This document shows positions 43,569-50,818 of a stretch of 64,000 bases of DNA, piece after piece (the first letter of the stretch is position 1; each line of letters starts with the position of its first letter). The position numbers were made by a program, and so were the translations under genes. This DNA is from an uncultured Lachnospiraceae bacterium (GTDB lineage: Bacteria > Bacillota > Clostridia > Lachnospirales > Lachnospiraceae), in NCBI GenBank assembly GCA_910578885.1, contig CAJTSH010000009.1, positions 36,518 to 100,517 on the forward strand, given 5' to 3'. A model generated the notes under the pieces. That model saw nothing but the letters and a program-made list of their open reading frames with translations. It was not told where the DNA came from and made no database searches.

Positions 43569-44384
43569 CTATCTTCTCAACTGATTCGCCTGTCCCAGCA
43601 TCTCATCTGACGCCTGAATTGCTTTGGAGTTCATCTCATATGCACGCTGTGCCACAATCAGATTTACCATTTCATCTGCAAGCTGTACATTCGAACCTTC
43701 CAAATAGTTCTGATAAATATCACTCCGGACCAGTCCATTCGTAGTCGCTTCATTCATTGCCTGACCAGATGCTGCTGTTTCTGTATAAAGGCTTCCTGCC
43801 AGCTTATCCAAGCCTGCCGGATTATTGAACTGGAATAATCCGATTCCATTTCCAAATGTTACGTTCTGACCTGCATCATTCTTATAAGTAAATTCTCCGT
43901 CACTCGTAACCTTCACACTGCTGGTCTTTACGCCATCCGGCACTACAATTGTATTTCCCTCACTATCCAGCACCGGATATCCAGCGGAATTACACAATGT
44001 CGTTCCTTCCGGACCGATACTCCATTTAAAATCTCCGTTTCTGGTATAATAAATATTCCCGTCCTCTGCCCTGACTGCGAAAAATCCCTTACCGTCAATA
44101 GCAAATGCCGTATCACTGCTATTCGCAAGCATAGCGCCCTGATCGAAATCGGTAGTTGTAGCTACCACTCTTGTACCAAGTCCTACCTGTGCCGGAATCG
44201 GCTTCTGCTCTCCGTTCGCCGTTGTGGTTCTTGCCTGAATGGTTTGATACAGCAAGGTTTTAAATTCTACCTTTTCTGCCTTGTAGCCCGTGGTATTTAC
44301 ATTCGCCAAATTGTTGGCTATGGAATCCACATTTGTCTGCTGTGCAATCATTCCTGACGCCGCAGTCCATAATGATCTCATCAT
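43569..44384 (-). CDS. flhP: Flagellar hook-basal body protein, FlhP/FlgG-like
   Basis: A 271-residue rod protein. It has the N-terminal rod motif LWTAASGMIAQQTNVDSIANNLAN and the C-terminal VQLADEMVNLIVAQRAYEMNSK, both coiled-coil-forming ends shared by FlgB/C/F/G/E. The length suits FlgG. The order mbl-flhO-flhP, as here, is known from B. subtilis. It is exported by the flagellar type III system without a cleaved signal. Confidence 0.88.
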   Translation of the reverse strand: MMRSLWTAASGMIAQQTNVDSIANNLANVNTTGYKAEKVEFKTLLYQTIQARTTTANGEQKPIPAQVGLGTRVVATTTDFDQGAMLANSSDTAFAIDGKGFFAVRAEDGNIYYTRNGDFKWSIGPEGTTLCNSAGYPVLDSEGNTIVVPDGVKTSSVKVTSDGEFTYKNDAGQNVTFGNGIGLFQFNNPAGLDKLAGSLYTETAASGQAMNEATTNGLVRSDIYQNYLEGSNVQLADEMVNLIVAQRAYEMNSKAIQASDEMLGQANQLRR

Positions 44385-44396
44385 AATGACTTCACC

Positions 44397-45197
44397 TTAC
44401 ACCTTTCCTACCTGATTCACGGATTTATCCAGCATCGTATCTATTGTCTGGATAATCTTCTGATTTGCTTCATATGCTCTTGTAACCGTTATCATGTCTA
44501 CCATTTCCTTGACCACATTCACATTCGAAGCTTCCAACGTTCCCTGAACAATCTTGGCATTGGACGCTATCACCTGCGCGCCGTTCTGCAGGTCATACAG
44601 ATTCTCGCCATACTTCATGATATAGTTATAATCTGCAATGTCTACCACTCCAAGCTGCGCTACTAACTGCTCATTCTGATAAATATTTCCAGATTCATCA
44701 ATCTTAAAATCAATATTCGGATCAAGCCGAATATAATTGCCGGCTCCCGCATCCTGATTCATAGCTCCGTTCTGATTCAGGACATAATCTCCGTCCTTAG
44801 TCACGAGATAACCCTCGGTATTCACAGTAAAGGCTCCGTCTCTCGTATACTTCACAGACGTCTCATTATTCTTATTCGTATAAGAAATAGCGAAAAAGCC
44901 GTCTCCGTCAATTGCAACGTCATATTTATTGTCTGTCACACGAAAATTGCCCTGACTATAGTCTGTATATGTCTCACCGAGATGTACGCCAAGACTGATG
45001 TCCCCTAATCCCTTCGGCAAATAATAATCCGAAGAATCTTTAATCTTAATCGCCAATGTGTCTGCAAAGGATTCACTCGTCGTTCCTTCCTTCTTATATC
45101 CATTGGTATCCGCATTTGCAAGATTGTTAGACAATACGTCCAACCGCTTCTGCTCATTGATCATTCCTGTATATGCGGTATATAAACCCTTTACCAT
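44397..45197 (-). CDS. flhO: Flagellar hook-basal body protein, FlhO/FlgF-like
   Basis: A 266-residue rod protein homologous to its neighbour. The N-terminus is VKGLYTAYTGMINEQKRLDV followed by LSNNLANADTNGYKKEG, and the C-terminus has VNVVKEMVDMITVTRAYEAN. AGGAG 8 bases before 45197 sets the start; an earlier in-frame start has no such site. It lies 97 bases after the actin-like gene and 12 bases before the FlhP-like gene. Confidence 0.87.
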   Translation of the reverse strand: MVKGLYTAYTGMINEQKRLDVLSNNLANADTNGYKKEGTTSESFADTLAIKIKDSSDYYLPKGLGDISLGVHLGETYTDYSQGNFRVTDNKYDVAIDGDGFFAISYTNKNNETSVKYTRDGAFTVNTEGYLVTKDGDYVLNQNGAMNQDAGAGNYIRLDPNIDFKIDESGNIYQNEQLVAQLGVVDIADYNYIMKYGENLYDLQNGAQVIASNAKIVQGTLEASNVNVVKEMVDMITVTRAYEANQKIIQTIDTMLDKSVNQVGKV

Positions 45198-45294
45198 CCG
45201 GAATACTCCTTTCGCTTTATGGTGCCTGATACATAGCATTGTCCTTGCAGTCTACTACTGCCTTTTATTATATCGGCATGTTCTACCCGATTAT

Positions 45295-46290
45295 TTACTC
45301 ATCATCGCGTTTTCCTGCAAGAAATTCTACATATTTGCCGGTTCCTACTGCAACACAGGTCATAGGTTCCTCCGCTGTCATCGTATTGATGCCTGTCTTA
45401 TCCTCGATCAATTCCTCCAATCCTCTGAGCAGCGCACCTCCGCCGGTCAGTACAATCCCCCTGTCCGCAACATCCGCTGCAAGCTCTGGCGGCGTCTTCT
45501 CCAATACACTGTGCACTGCTTCCACAATCTGCAGCGTCGGCTCTCTCAGCGCTTCCTCCGTCTCCTCGGAAGAAACAGTTACGGTCTTCGGAAGACCCGT
45601 TACCAGATTACGCCCTCTGACATCCATTGTATCATTGGTCGCCAATGTAAAACATGTACCGATCTTTATCTTAATATCCTCTGCGGTTCTCTCACCGATT
45701 AAAAGGTTATGCTTCTTTCTCATGTAGCGGACAATAGCCTCATCAAAATCATCCCCCGCAATCTTAATTGAAGTGCTCACTACAGAGCCTCCAAGCGAAA
45801 TCACAGCGATATCTGCAGTACCGCCTCCGATATCTACAATCATATTCCCGCACGGTCTGGATATATCAATTCCGGCTCCAATCGCCGCCGCTATCGGTTC
45901 TTCAATGATTCTGACGTCTCTGGCCCCTGCCTGATAGGTTGCATCTTCTACCGCCTTCTTCTCGACCTCTGTTACACCGCTTGGTACGCAGACACTGATA
46001 AGGGGCTTACGAAAGCTCTTCTTGCCAAGCGCCTTCTGAATGAAATATTTTATCATCTTCTCTGTTACCGTATAATCAGAGATTACCCCTTGGCGCAGCG
46101 GTCTTACCGCTACAATATTCCCCGGTGTTCTTCCCAGCATCAGACGCGCTTCCTCACCGATTGCCTTAATTTTATTTGTATCACGGTCAAACGCCACTAC
46201 AGACGGCTCCTTTAACACGACCCCTTTTCCTTTAATATATACTAATATACTAGCTGTTCCTAAATCAATTCCAATATCCGTCGACATCAT
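45295..46290 (-). CDS. mbl: MreB/Mbl-family actin-like protein
   Basis: A 331-residue bacterial actin. The ATP-binding motifs are DIGIDLGTASILVY (phosphate 1), MIVDIGGGTADIAVISLGG (phosphate 2) and GIVLTGGGALLRGLEEL (adenosine). It forms membrane-bound filaments that guide side-wall synthesis. Start 46290 or 46287 (two adjacent ATGs) follows AAGGGG by about 11 bases. The flagellar rod genes downstream point to Mbl rather than MreB, by comparison with the mbl-flhO-flhP order of B. subtilis. No mreC/mreD are present. Confidence 0.88.
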   Translation of the reverse strand: MMSTDIGIDLGTASILVYIKGKGVVLKEPSVVAFDRDTNKIKAIGEEARLMLGRTPGNIVAVRPLRQGVISDYTVTEKMIKYFIQKALGKKSFRKPLISVCVPSGVTEVEKKAVEDATYQAGARDVRIIEEPIAAAIGAGIDISRPCGNMIVDIGGGTADIAVISLGGSVVSTSIKIAGDDFDEAIVRYMRKKHNLLIGERTAEDIKIKIGTCFTLATNDTMDVRGRNLVTGLPKTVTVSSEETEEALREPTLQIVEAVHSVLEKTPPELAADVADRGIVLTGGGALLRGLEELIEDKTGINTMTAEEPMTCVAVGTGKYVEFLAGKRDDE

Positions 46291-46447
46291 TCTGTTTGCT
46301 GCCCCTTTCCTCTGTTTCATTCATATGTGCTATTGTATTTGTATGTGATAGTATTCGCAAAAAGTATTCTGTCCAAACACGATTTCTGAGATTCGGGTTA
46401 TGATGGCAGACTACCGCATTCAATCATATTCTTACATATATAATCAC

Positions 46448-46475
46448 ATTATATACAATAACTTCCATTTTTCAA
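46448..46475 (-). promoter_or_regulatory. Promoter of mbl-rod gene operon
   Basis: Minus strand: TTGAAA (46470-46475) and TATAAT (46448-46453) with a 16-base spacer. The leader to mbl is about 150 bases. The rest of the 330-base gap (46291-46620) holds only this promoter and the terminator of the next operon, with no open reading frame. Confidence 0.7.
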
Positions 46476-46533
46476 AGGTTTTTTTCAAAAAAGTAGTTAT
46501 TTAATGAATTTTCAATAACTTCTTAATAAACAT

Positions 46534-46587
46534 GAAAAAAGAGTTTCCGCCTAAGTGAAATGACGGAGCATGTCACTCAGACGGAAA
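46534..46587 (-). terminator. Terminator of the secreted SGNH/F5-8C protein gene
   Basis: Two 15-base arms (46573-46587 and 46544-46558) pair with two G-T wobbles around a 14-base loop, and on the minus strand CTCTTTTTTC follows. It stands 34 bases after the stop of the large secreted protein gene. Confidence 0.87.
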
Positions 46588-46620
46588 TATAAGACTTCAT
46601 TTTATACCGACACTTTGCAT

Positions 46621-49600
46621 TTACAAGCGGACTGTTTTTGTCTTTACGAATTTTCCATAAATCTTTCCGGAACTATCTTTTGTATATGCTCTTATTTTGA
46701 AACAGCATGCTCCGCTTGATTTTACGTTTATCTGAAGACTGTTTTTCTTTACCTCCCTGACTTTTTTGAATTTTCCTTTTCCTCTTTTCATATAAACTTC
46801 ATAACCGGAGACACCGGATGCTTTCTTCCATGTTAATGAAATCTTTTGCCCCTTTACAGTAATAGATCCCATTTTTACTTTTCCCGGCATAGTTTTACCG
46901 GTAACCACGGTTTCTTTACTGTAGAGATAACCTTTTGTTATAGGACAGTATGCCTGTACGGTCACTTTATACAGAACCCCCGCTTTTAACCCTTTCACTG
47001 TATAGCTGCATTTTGAAGTTTTCGTTATGCCTACATATTTCTTACCTGAACTGATGATAATTTGATACTTTGCACCTTCTACTTCACTCCATTTTAATGT
47101 CAGGCTGTTCTCCCCCCGCTTACTGATCCTTAATTTTTCTACCGCTGCCAAGCCTTCCAATTGTGTTTTATCTTCTGTGGGTTTTTTATCTGTATTTTCT
47201 CCCGGATTCTTGGCGTCGCCTTCCGGATTCTGTGTATTCCCTTCTGGTCTTTCTGTACTTTCTCCCGGATTCTCTGTATTCGCCCCCGGGTTCTCCGTAC
47301 TCTCTCCCGGATTTTCCGTGTTTTCTCCCGGGTCTTCGGTACTCCCTCCCGGATTTTCTGTATTCTCCGTTCTTTGTTCCTTATACAATTCCATTTCATA
47401 CAAACTAATGTAAGTTCCCGTTTTTTCTATCACATGTATCCGTACAAATCTATAACTTACATTGTCAAAGACAATTTCCTGTTTTCCCTTCTGCGTACAT
47501 TCACCGCTTGCTATTTCCTCATAGCCTTCCTCTAGGCGGTCTGAACCCTCTACTGTATATTTTGCCCGGACAGAATCTTCATAGGGGCTATCTGCTCCCC
47601 AATATAAGACGGTCTTATTGAATTCCACTGCTTCCCCTAAGTCCACCGCAAACCACGGATCCTCATCCTCATGATGCAGCACGATATAAGATCCGGTATT
47701 TCCGTCCGTCAAATTACCGACAGTCCGCGTTCCGATTGTACTGTCCCCTCTCTCATTCGAAGAGGCATATCCCTGTTTCTTCACGGCCAGATTGATTTCT
47801 TCCGCCGGCTCTGTTTCCGACGGCACAATCGGGCGGTTCGTGATATCCGGCACATTATTCAGATCACGGTACAGTTCTGTATAATGGCTCGCCTCTTTTT
47901 GAATAAGATTTACCGTCGTCACATCATAGTTGTTACTGCTGATAAGTGCATCATTTCTTGTAAACGTTATCGGTTCACTCTTACCTGATATCGTATAGTA
48001 AATAGTGCTCGCTGATACAAGTGACGCCAGGTCTGTTCCGTGAGTGTTGTCACTGTACCATCTGACACCATAATTAAAATACAAGTCATAGTATGCTTCT
48101 CCGCTTGGAGCAAGCTGTGCATTCCGTTTTCTTCCTTCTGAAACGTACGCATTTGTAAAGATTTCCTGTCCCTTTGCAAAGATATCCTCATTTGCCCACG
48201 GCATATAGAGTACGAGCTGCGCCCCCGCCTCCGCTATCCACGGTTCAATTGCCGCCACGCCTTCTTCCAACATGTTCTGTGTAAATCCAGACGCTTTGTC
48301 CTGAAGCACAACATAGTCAAAATCTCCCGTCAGGATTTTCTCCTTTGTCTGCGCGTTATCTTTATGAATGGTCAGGGGCTCTCCCAAATTAATCAGCTTT
48401 TCGACCTCTACATTTTTTCCCTCTTTTGCAAAAATCTGTTTCACCTTATTCGGTACATCATTGTAATCTGTTAAGCTGTTTCCAATAAACAATATTCTCA
48501 TACCCTGTTCTTCTCCCGGATTTTCCTCTGGAACTGCTGACTGATACAGCTCCATTTCATACAGACTGGTGTATGTCCCAGCCTTTTCCGTTACATGTAT
48601 GCGCACAAATCTATAGCTTACATTATTAAATGTAATTTCCTGTCTTCCTTTCTGAGTACACTCTCCGGCTGCGATTTCTTCATAGCCTTCTTCAAGACGG
48701 TCTGAACCCTCTACCGCATATTTAGCACGGACAGAATCCTCATAAGGGCTATCTGCTCCCCAATATAAGACGACTTTATTAAATTCTACTGCCTCTCCTA
48801 AATCAACCGCAAACCACGGATCCTCATCTTCATGATGCAGAACGATAAACGAACTGGTATTTCCATCCGTCAAATTACCTACAGTCCGCATTCCGACTGT
48901 GCTGTCCCCTCTTTCATTCGAGGAGGCATATCCCTGTTTCTTTACTGCCAGATTTACTTCTTCCTTCGGCGCTGTTATGGGGCGTTGTGTAATGTCTGGA
49001 ACATTGTTCAAATCACGATACAGCTCTGTATAACGGCTAGCCTCTTTCTGAATCAGATTTACCGTCATCACATCATAGTTATTACCTCTAATAAAGGCAT
49101 CATTCTTTGTAAATCGAAGGGGTGCGCTCTCACCCGAAATTGTATAGTAGATAGCGCTTGCCGACACAAGCGATGCCAAGTCCGTTCCATGTATGTTGTC
49201 ACTGTACCATCTGACACCATAGTTGAAATATAATTCATAGTATGCTTCCCCGCTTGGGGCAAGCAATGCATTGCGTTTTCTTGCTTCCGATACATACGCG
49301 TTTGTAAAAATTTCCTGTCTCTTTGCAAATATACTCTCATTTGCCCAAGGCATGTAGAGCACAAGCTGCGAACCCGCCTCTTCTATCCACGGTACGATTG
49401 CCGCCAAACCTTCCTCCAGCATACTCTGTTTAAAACCGGATGATTTATCCTGAAGAACGACATAATCAAAATCTCCTGTCAGAATTTTTTCCTTTGTCTC
49501 TGCGTTATCTTTATGAATGGTCAGGGGCTGTCCTAAATTTATCAGCCTTTCGACCTCTACGTTCTTTCCCGCCTTTGCAAAAATCTGTTTCACTTTGTTC

Positions 49601-49785
49601 GGCACATCATTGTAATCTGTCAAACTGTTTCCAATAAATAATATTCTTACCGCATCTTCCCCCATTGCAAGCATCCCACTGTCTGCCGCCATCACCGTAT
49701 TCCCTAGACAGGCCATACACATAATCACTGCCAAAAGCATAGCAAAACACCTTCGAATCCATCCTTTTTTCGTTCCCCTCTTCAT
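46621..49785 (-). CDS. Secreted protein with two SGNH + F5/8C modules and FN3 repeats
   Basis: A 1054-residue exported protein. A Sec signal (CFAMLLAVIMCMACLGNTVMA) ends at VMA-AD. Then come SGNH-like domain 1 (~46-265; FIGNSLTDYND with Ser54, SDNIHG with D196/H199), F5/8C-like domain 1 (~277-415), a second SGNH (~430-650; Ser437, D579/H582) and a second F5/8C (~664-802). A Pro/Asn/Glu-rich linker and two FN3 domains end the protein. There is no LPXTG or surface-layer motif. The start at 49785 follows AGGAGG; the frame extends upstream without one. SGNH enzymes often deacetylate glycans and F5/8C domains bind sugars, so a glycan esterase is likely. A LysR gene is divergent. Confidence 0.83.
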   Translation of the reverse strand: MKRGTKKGWIRRCFAMLLAVIMCMACLGNTVMAADSGMLAMGEDAVRILFIGNSLTDYNDVPNKVKQIFAKAGKNVEVERLINLGQPLTIHKDNAETKEKILTGDFDYVVLQDKSSGFKQSMLEEGLAAIVPWIEEAGSQLVLYMPWANESIFAKRQEIFTNAYVSEARKRNALLAPSGEAYYELYFNYGVRWYSDNIHGTDLASLVSASAIYYTISGESAPLRFTKNDAFIRGNNYDVMTVNLIQKEASRYTELYRDLNNVPDITQRPITAPKEEVNLAVKKQGYASSNERGDSTVGMRTVGNLTDGNTSSFIVLHHEDEDPWFAVDLGEAVEFNKVVLYWGADSPYEDSVRAKYAVEGSDRLEEGYEEIAAGECTQKGRQEITFNNVSYRFVRIHVTEKAGTYTSLYEMELYQSAVPEENPGEEQGMRILFIGNSLTDYNDVPNKVKQIFAKEGKNVEVEKLINLGEPLTIHKDNAQTKEKILTGDFDYVVLQDKASGFTQNMLEEGVAAIEPWIAEAGAQLVLYMPWANEDIFAKGQEIFTNAYVSEGRKRNAQLAPSGEAYYDLYFNYGVRWYSDNTHGTDLASLVSASTIYYTISGKSEPITFTRNDALISSNNYDVTTVNLIQKEASHYTELYRDLNNVPDITNRPIVPSETEPAEEINLAVKKQGYASSNERGDSTIGTRTVGNLTDGNTGSYIVLHHEDEDPWFAVDLGEAVEFNKTVLYWGADSPYEDSVRAKYTVEGSDRLEEGYEEIASGECTQKGKQEIVFDNVSYRFVRIHVIEKTGTYISLYEMELYKEQRTENTENPGGSTEDPGENTENPGESTENPGANTENPGESTERPEGNTQNPEGDAKNPGENTDKKPTEDKTQLEGLAAVEKLRISKRGENSLTLKWSEVEGAKYQIIISSGKKYVGITKTSKCSYTVKGLKAGVLYKVTVQAYCPITKGYLYSKETVVTGKTMPGKVKMGSITVKGQKISLTWKKASGVSGYEVYMKRGKGKFKKVREVKKNSLQINVKSSGACCFKIRAYTKDSSGKIYGKFVKTKTVRL
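47194..47366 (-). repeat. Linker repeats in the secreted protein
   Basis: Imperfect tandem units of 12-18 bases encode (S/N)TENPG(E/A)-type repeats, about ten in a row. They join the second F5/8C domain to the FN3 domains, probably as a flexible wall-spanning spacer. The opposite strand shows long open frames only because of this repeat. Confidence 0.85.
47383..48501 (-). repeat. Internal duplication, second SGNH + F5/8C module
   Basis: This ~1.1-kb stretch is a copy of 48544-49650. Offsets at the protein level are 383-387 residues, with a 4-residue insertion at the domain junction. Most residues are identical, and many DNA words are shared (for example ACTGTACCATCTGACACCATA-like stretches in both). 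It arose by tandem duplication within the gene. Confidence 0.9.
48544..49650 (-). repeat. Internal duplication, first SGNH + F5/8C module
   Basis: The first copy of the module repeated at 47383-48501. Both copies keep the presumed Ser and Asp/His active-site residues, so neither shows decay. Confidence 0.9.
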
Positions 49786-49864
49786 TCTTCTTCCTCCTCT
49801 TAAAGTTACCGGTCTCCTTGAATTGCACAGTTCAGCCTCTCGCTTCACTGCTGCTGATAAATTC

Positions 49865-49923
49865 ATTATAAAAAGGGTTTTTCTTGTGGTAAATAATCAG
49901 ATAATATATAATGATATATATCA
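49865..49923. promoter_or_regulatory. Overlapping divergent promoters and palindrome between secreted protein and LysR genes
   Basis: Minus strand: TTTACC (49888-49893) and TATAAT (49865-49870), spacer 17, for the secreted protein gene. Plus strand: TTGTGG (49884-49889) and TATAAT (49907-49912), spacer 17, for the LysR gene. The two -35 boxes overlap. A perfect 12-base palindrome TGATATATATCA at 49912-49923 covers the LysR transcription start, a likely site of self-control. Confidence 0.6.
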
Positions 49924-49945
49924 GAGGGTATATAGGAGGTATATG

Positions 49946-50818
49946 ATGGAATTACTACAGCTCCGTTATTTTAGAAGTGCGGCACAGTTAGAAAATTTTT
50001 CAAAAGCGGCAGAAAAACATATGATTCCCCAGTCTGCCATGAGCAAAACAATCCGAAAGCTTGAAAATGAATTAGGATGCGAGCTCTTTGACAGGCAAGG
50101 AAAAAAAATCTCTCTCAATGACAATGGCAGGCTGTTTCTAAAAAGAGTTGATGATGCGCTCCATAGTCTTGATATGGGTATTTCAGAATTAAGACCAAAA
50201 AATCTCCATATCATACGTGTTTATGTGCAGAGCGGCATACGCTTTATCCCAGACTTAACCGCTGCCTTTGAGCAAAAATATCCGAACAGCAAGGTTGTAT
50301 TTTATCAAGGCGAACCCGTTTTGATTCTGGGCGTGGAATTTGATTTTACCTTTTTTCAACTTCCGATTGATGAAACACTTTATCACTACCGTGTACTGAT
50401 GGAGGACGAAATCGCACTTGCCGTTCCAAGCGACAGTAAGCTGGCCCATAAAAAGGAAATCAGCCTGTCTTCCCTGAAATCAGAAAACTTTATTTCTTTT
50501 TGCAAAGGGAACCAGCTTCGCGCCCTCACGGAACATCTCTGCAAAGAACAGGGATTTTGCCCCAAGATTATTTTTGAGGCAAATGAATCCTCTGTATTCC
50601 GTACCATGATTGAAGCCAACACCGGACTTGCGCTTGTACCGTCCATCTCTTGGAATACTTTAAAAAACGACAGGGTTACACTTGTACCTCTCCAGACTCA
50701 CCCCAAACGGCAGCTAGCTCTCGTATGGAAAAAATCACTTACCCTTTCCGCAGACAAGCAGCTTTTCTTAGACTTTGCAACAAACTGGTTCTCACAATTT
50801 TTACCGCACCGCGCTTAA
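49946..50818 (+). CDS. LysR-family transcriptional regulator
   Basis: A 290-residue LysR protein. The N-terminal winged helix reads QLRYFRSAAQLENFSKAAEK then SAMSKTIRKLENELG, and the rest (~90-290) is a periplasmic-binding-like effector domain. The ATG at 49946 is 5 bases after AGGAGG; the adjacent ATG at 49943 is too close, and the longer open frame upstream covers the promoter. It is divergent from the secreted SGNH protein gene and probably controls it. Its 3' end overlaps the uvrA 3' end by 4 bases tail to tail, without a terminator between them. Confidence 0.9.
   Translation: MELLQLRYFRSAAQLENFSKAAEKHMIPQSAMSKTIRKLENELGCELFDRQGKKISLNDNGRLFLKRVDDALHSLDMGISELRPKNLHIIRVYVQSGIRFIPDLTAAFEQKYPNSKVVFYQGEPVLILGVEFDFTFFQLPIDETLYHYRVLMEDEIALAVPSDSKLAHKKEISLSSLKSENFISFCKGNQLRALTEHLCKEQGFCPKIIFEANESSVFRTMIEANTGLALVPSISWNTLKNDRVTLVPLQTHPKRQLALVWKKSLTLSADKQLFLDFATNWFSQFLPHRA

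Noticed and set aside
47194..47366. Tandem short repeats considered as a CRISPR-like array
   Set aside because: Units are 12-18 bases, imperfect, in frame and without spacers; they encode a protein linker.
47161..47535. Long plus-strand open frames opposite the linker of the secreted protein
   Set aside because: They arise from the short tandem repeats of the true minus-strand gene, have no ribosome site and give low-complexity Phe/Ser/Pro-rich products.
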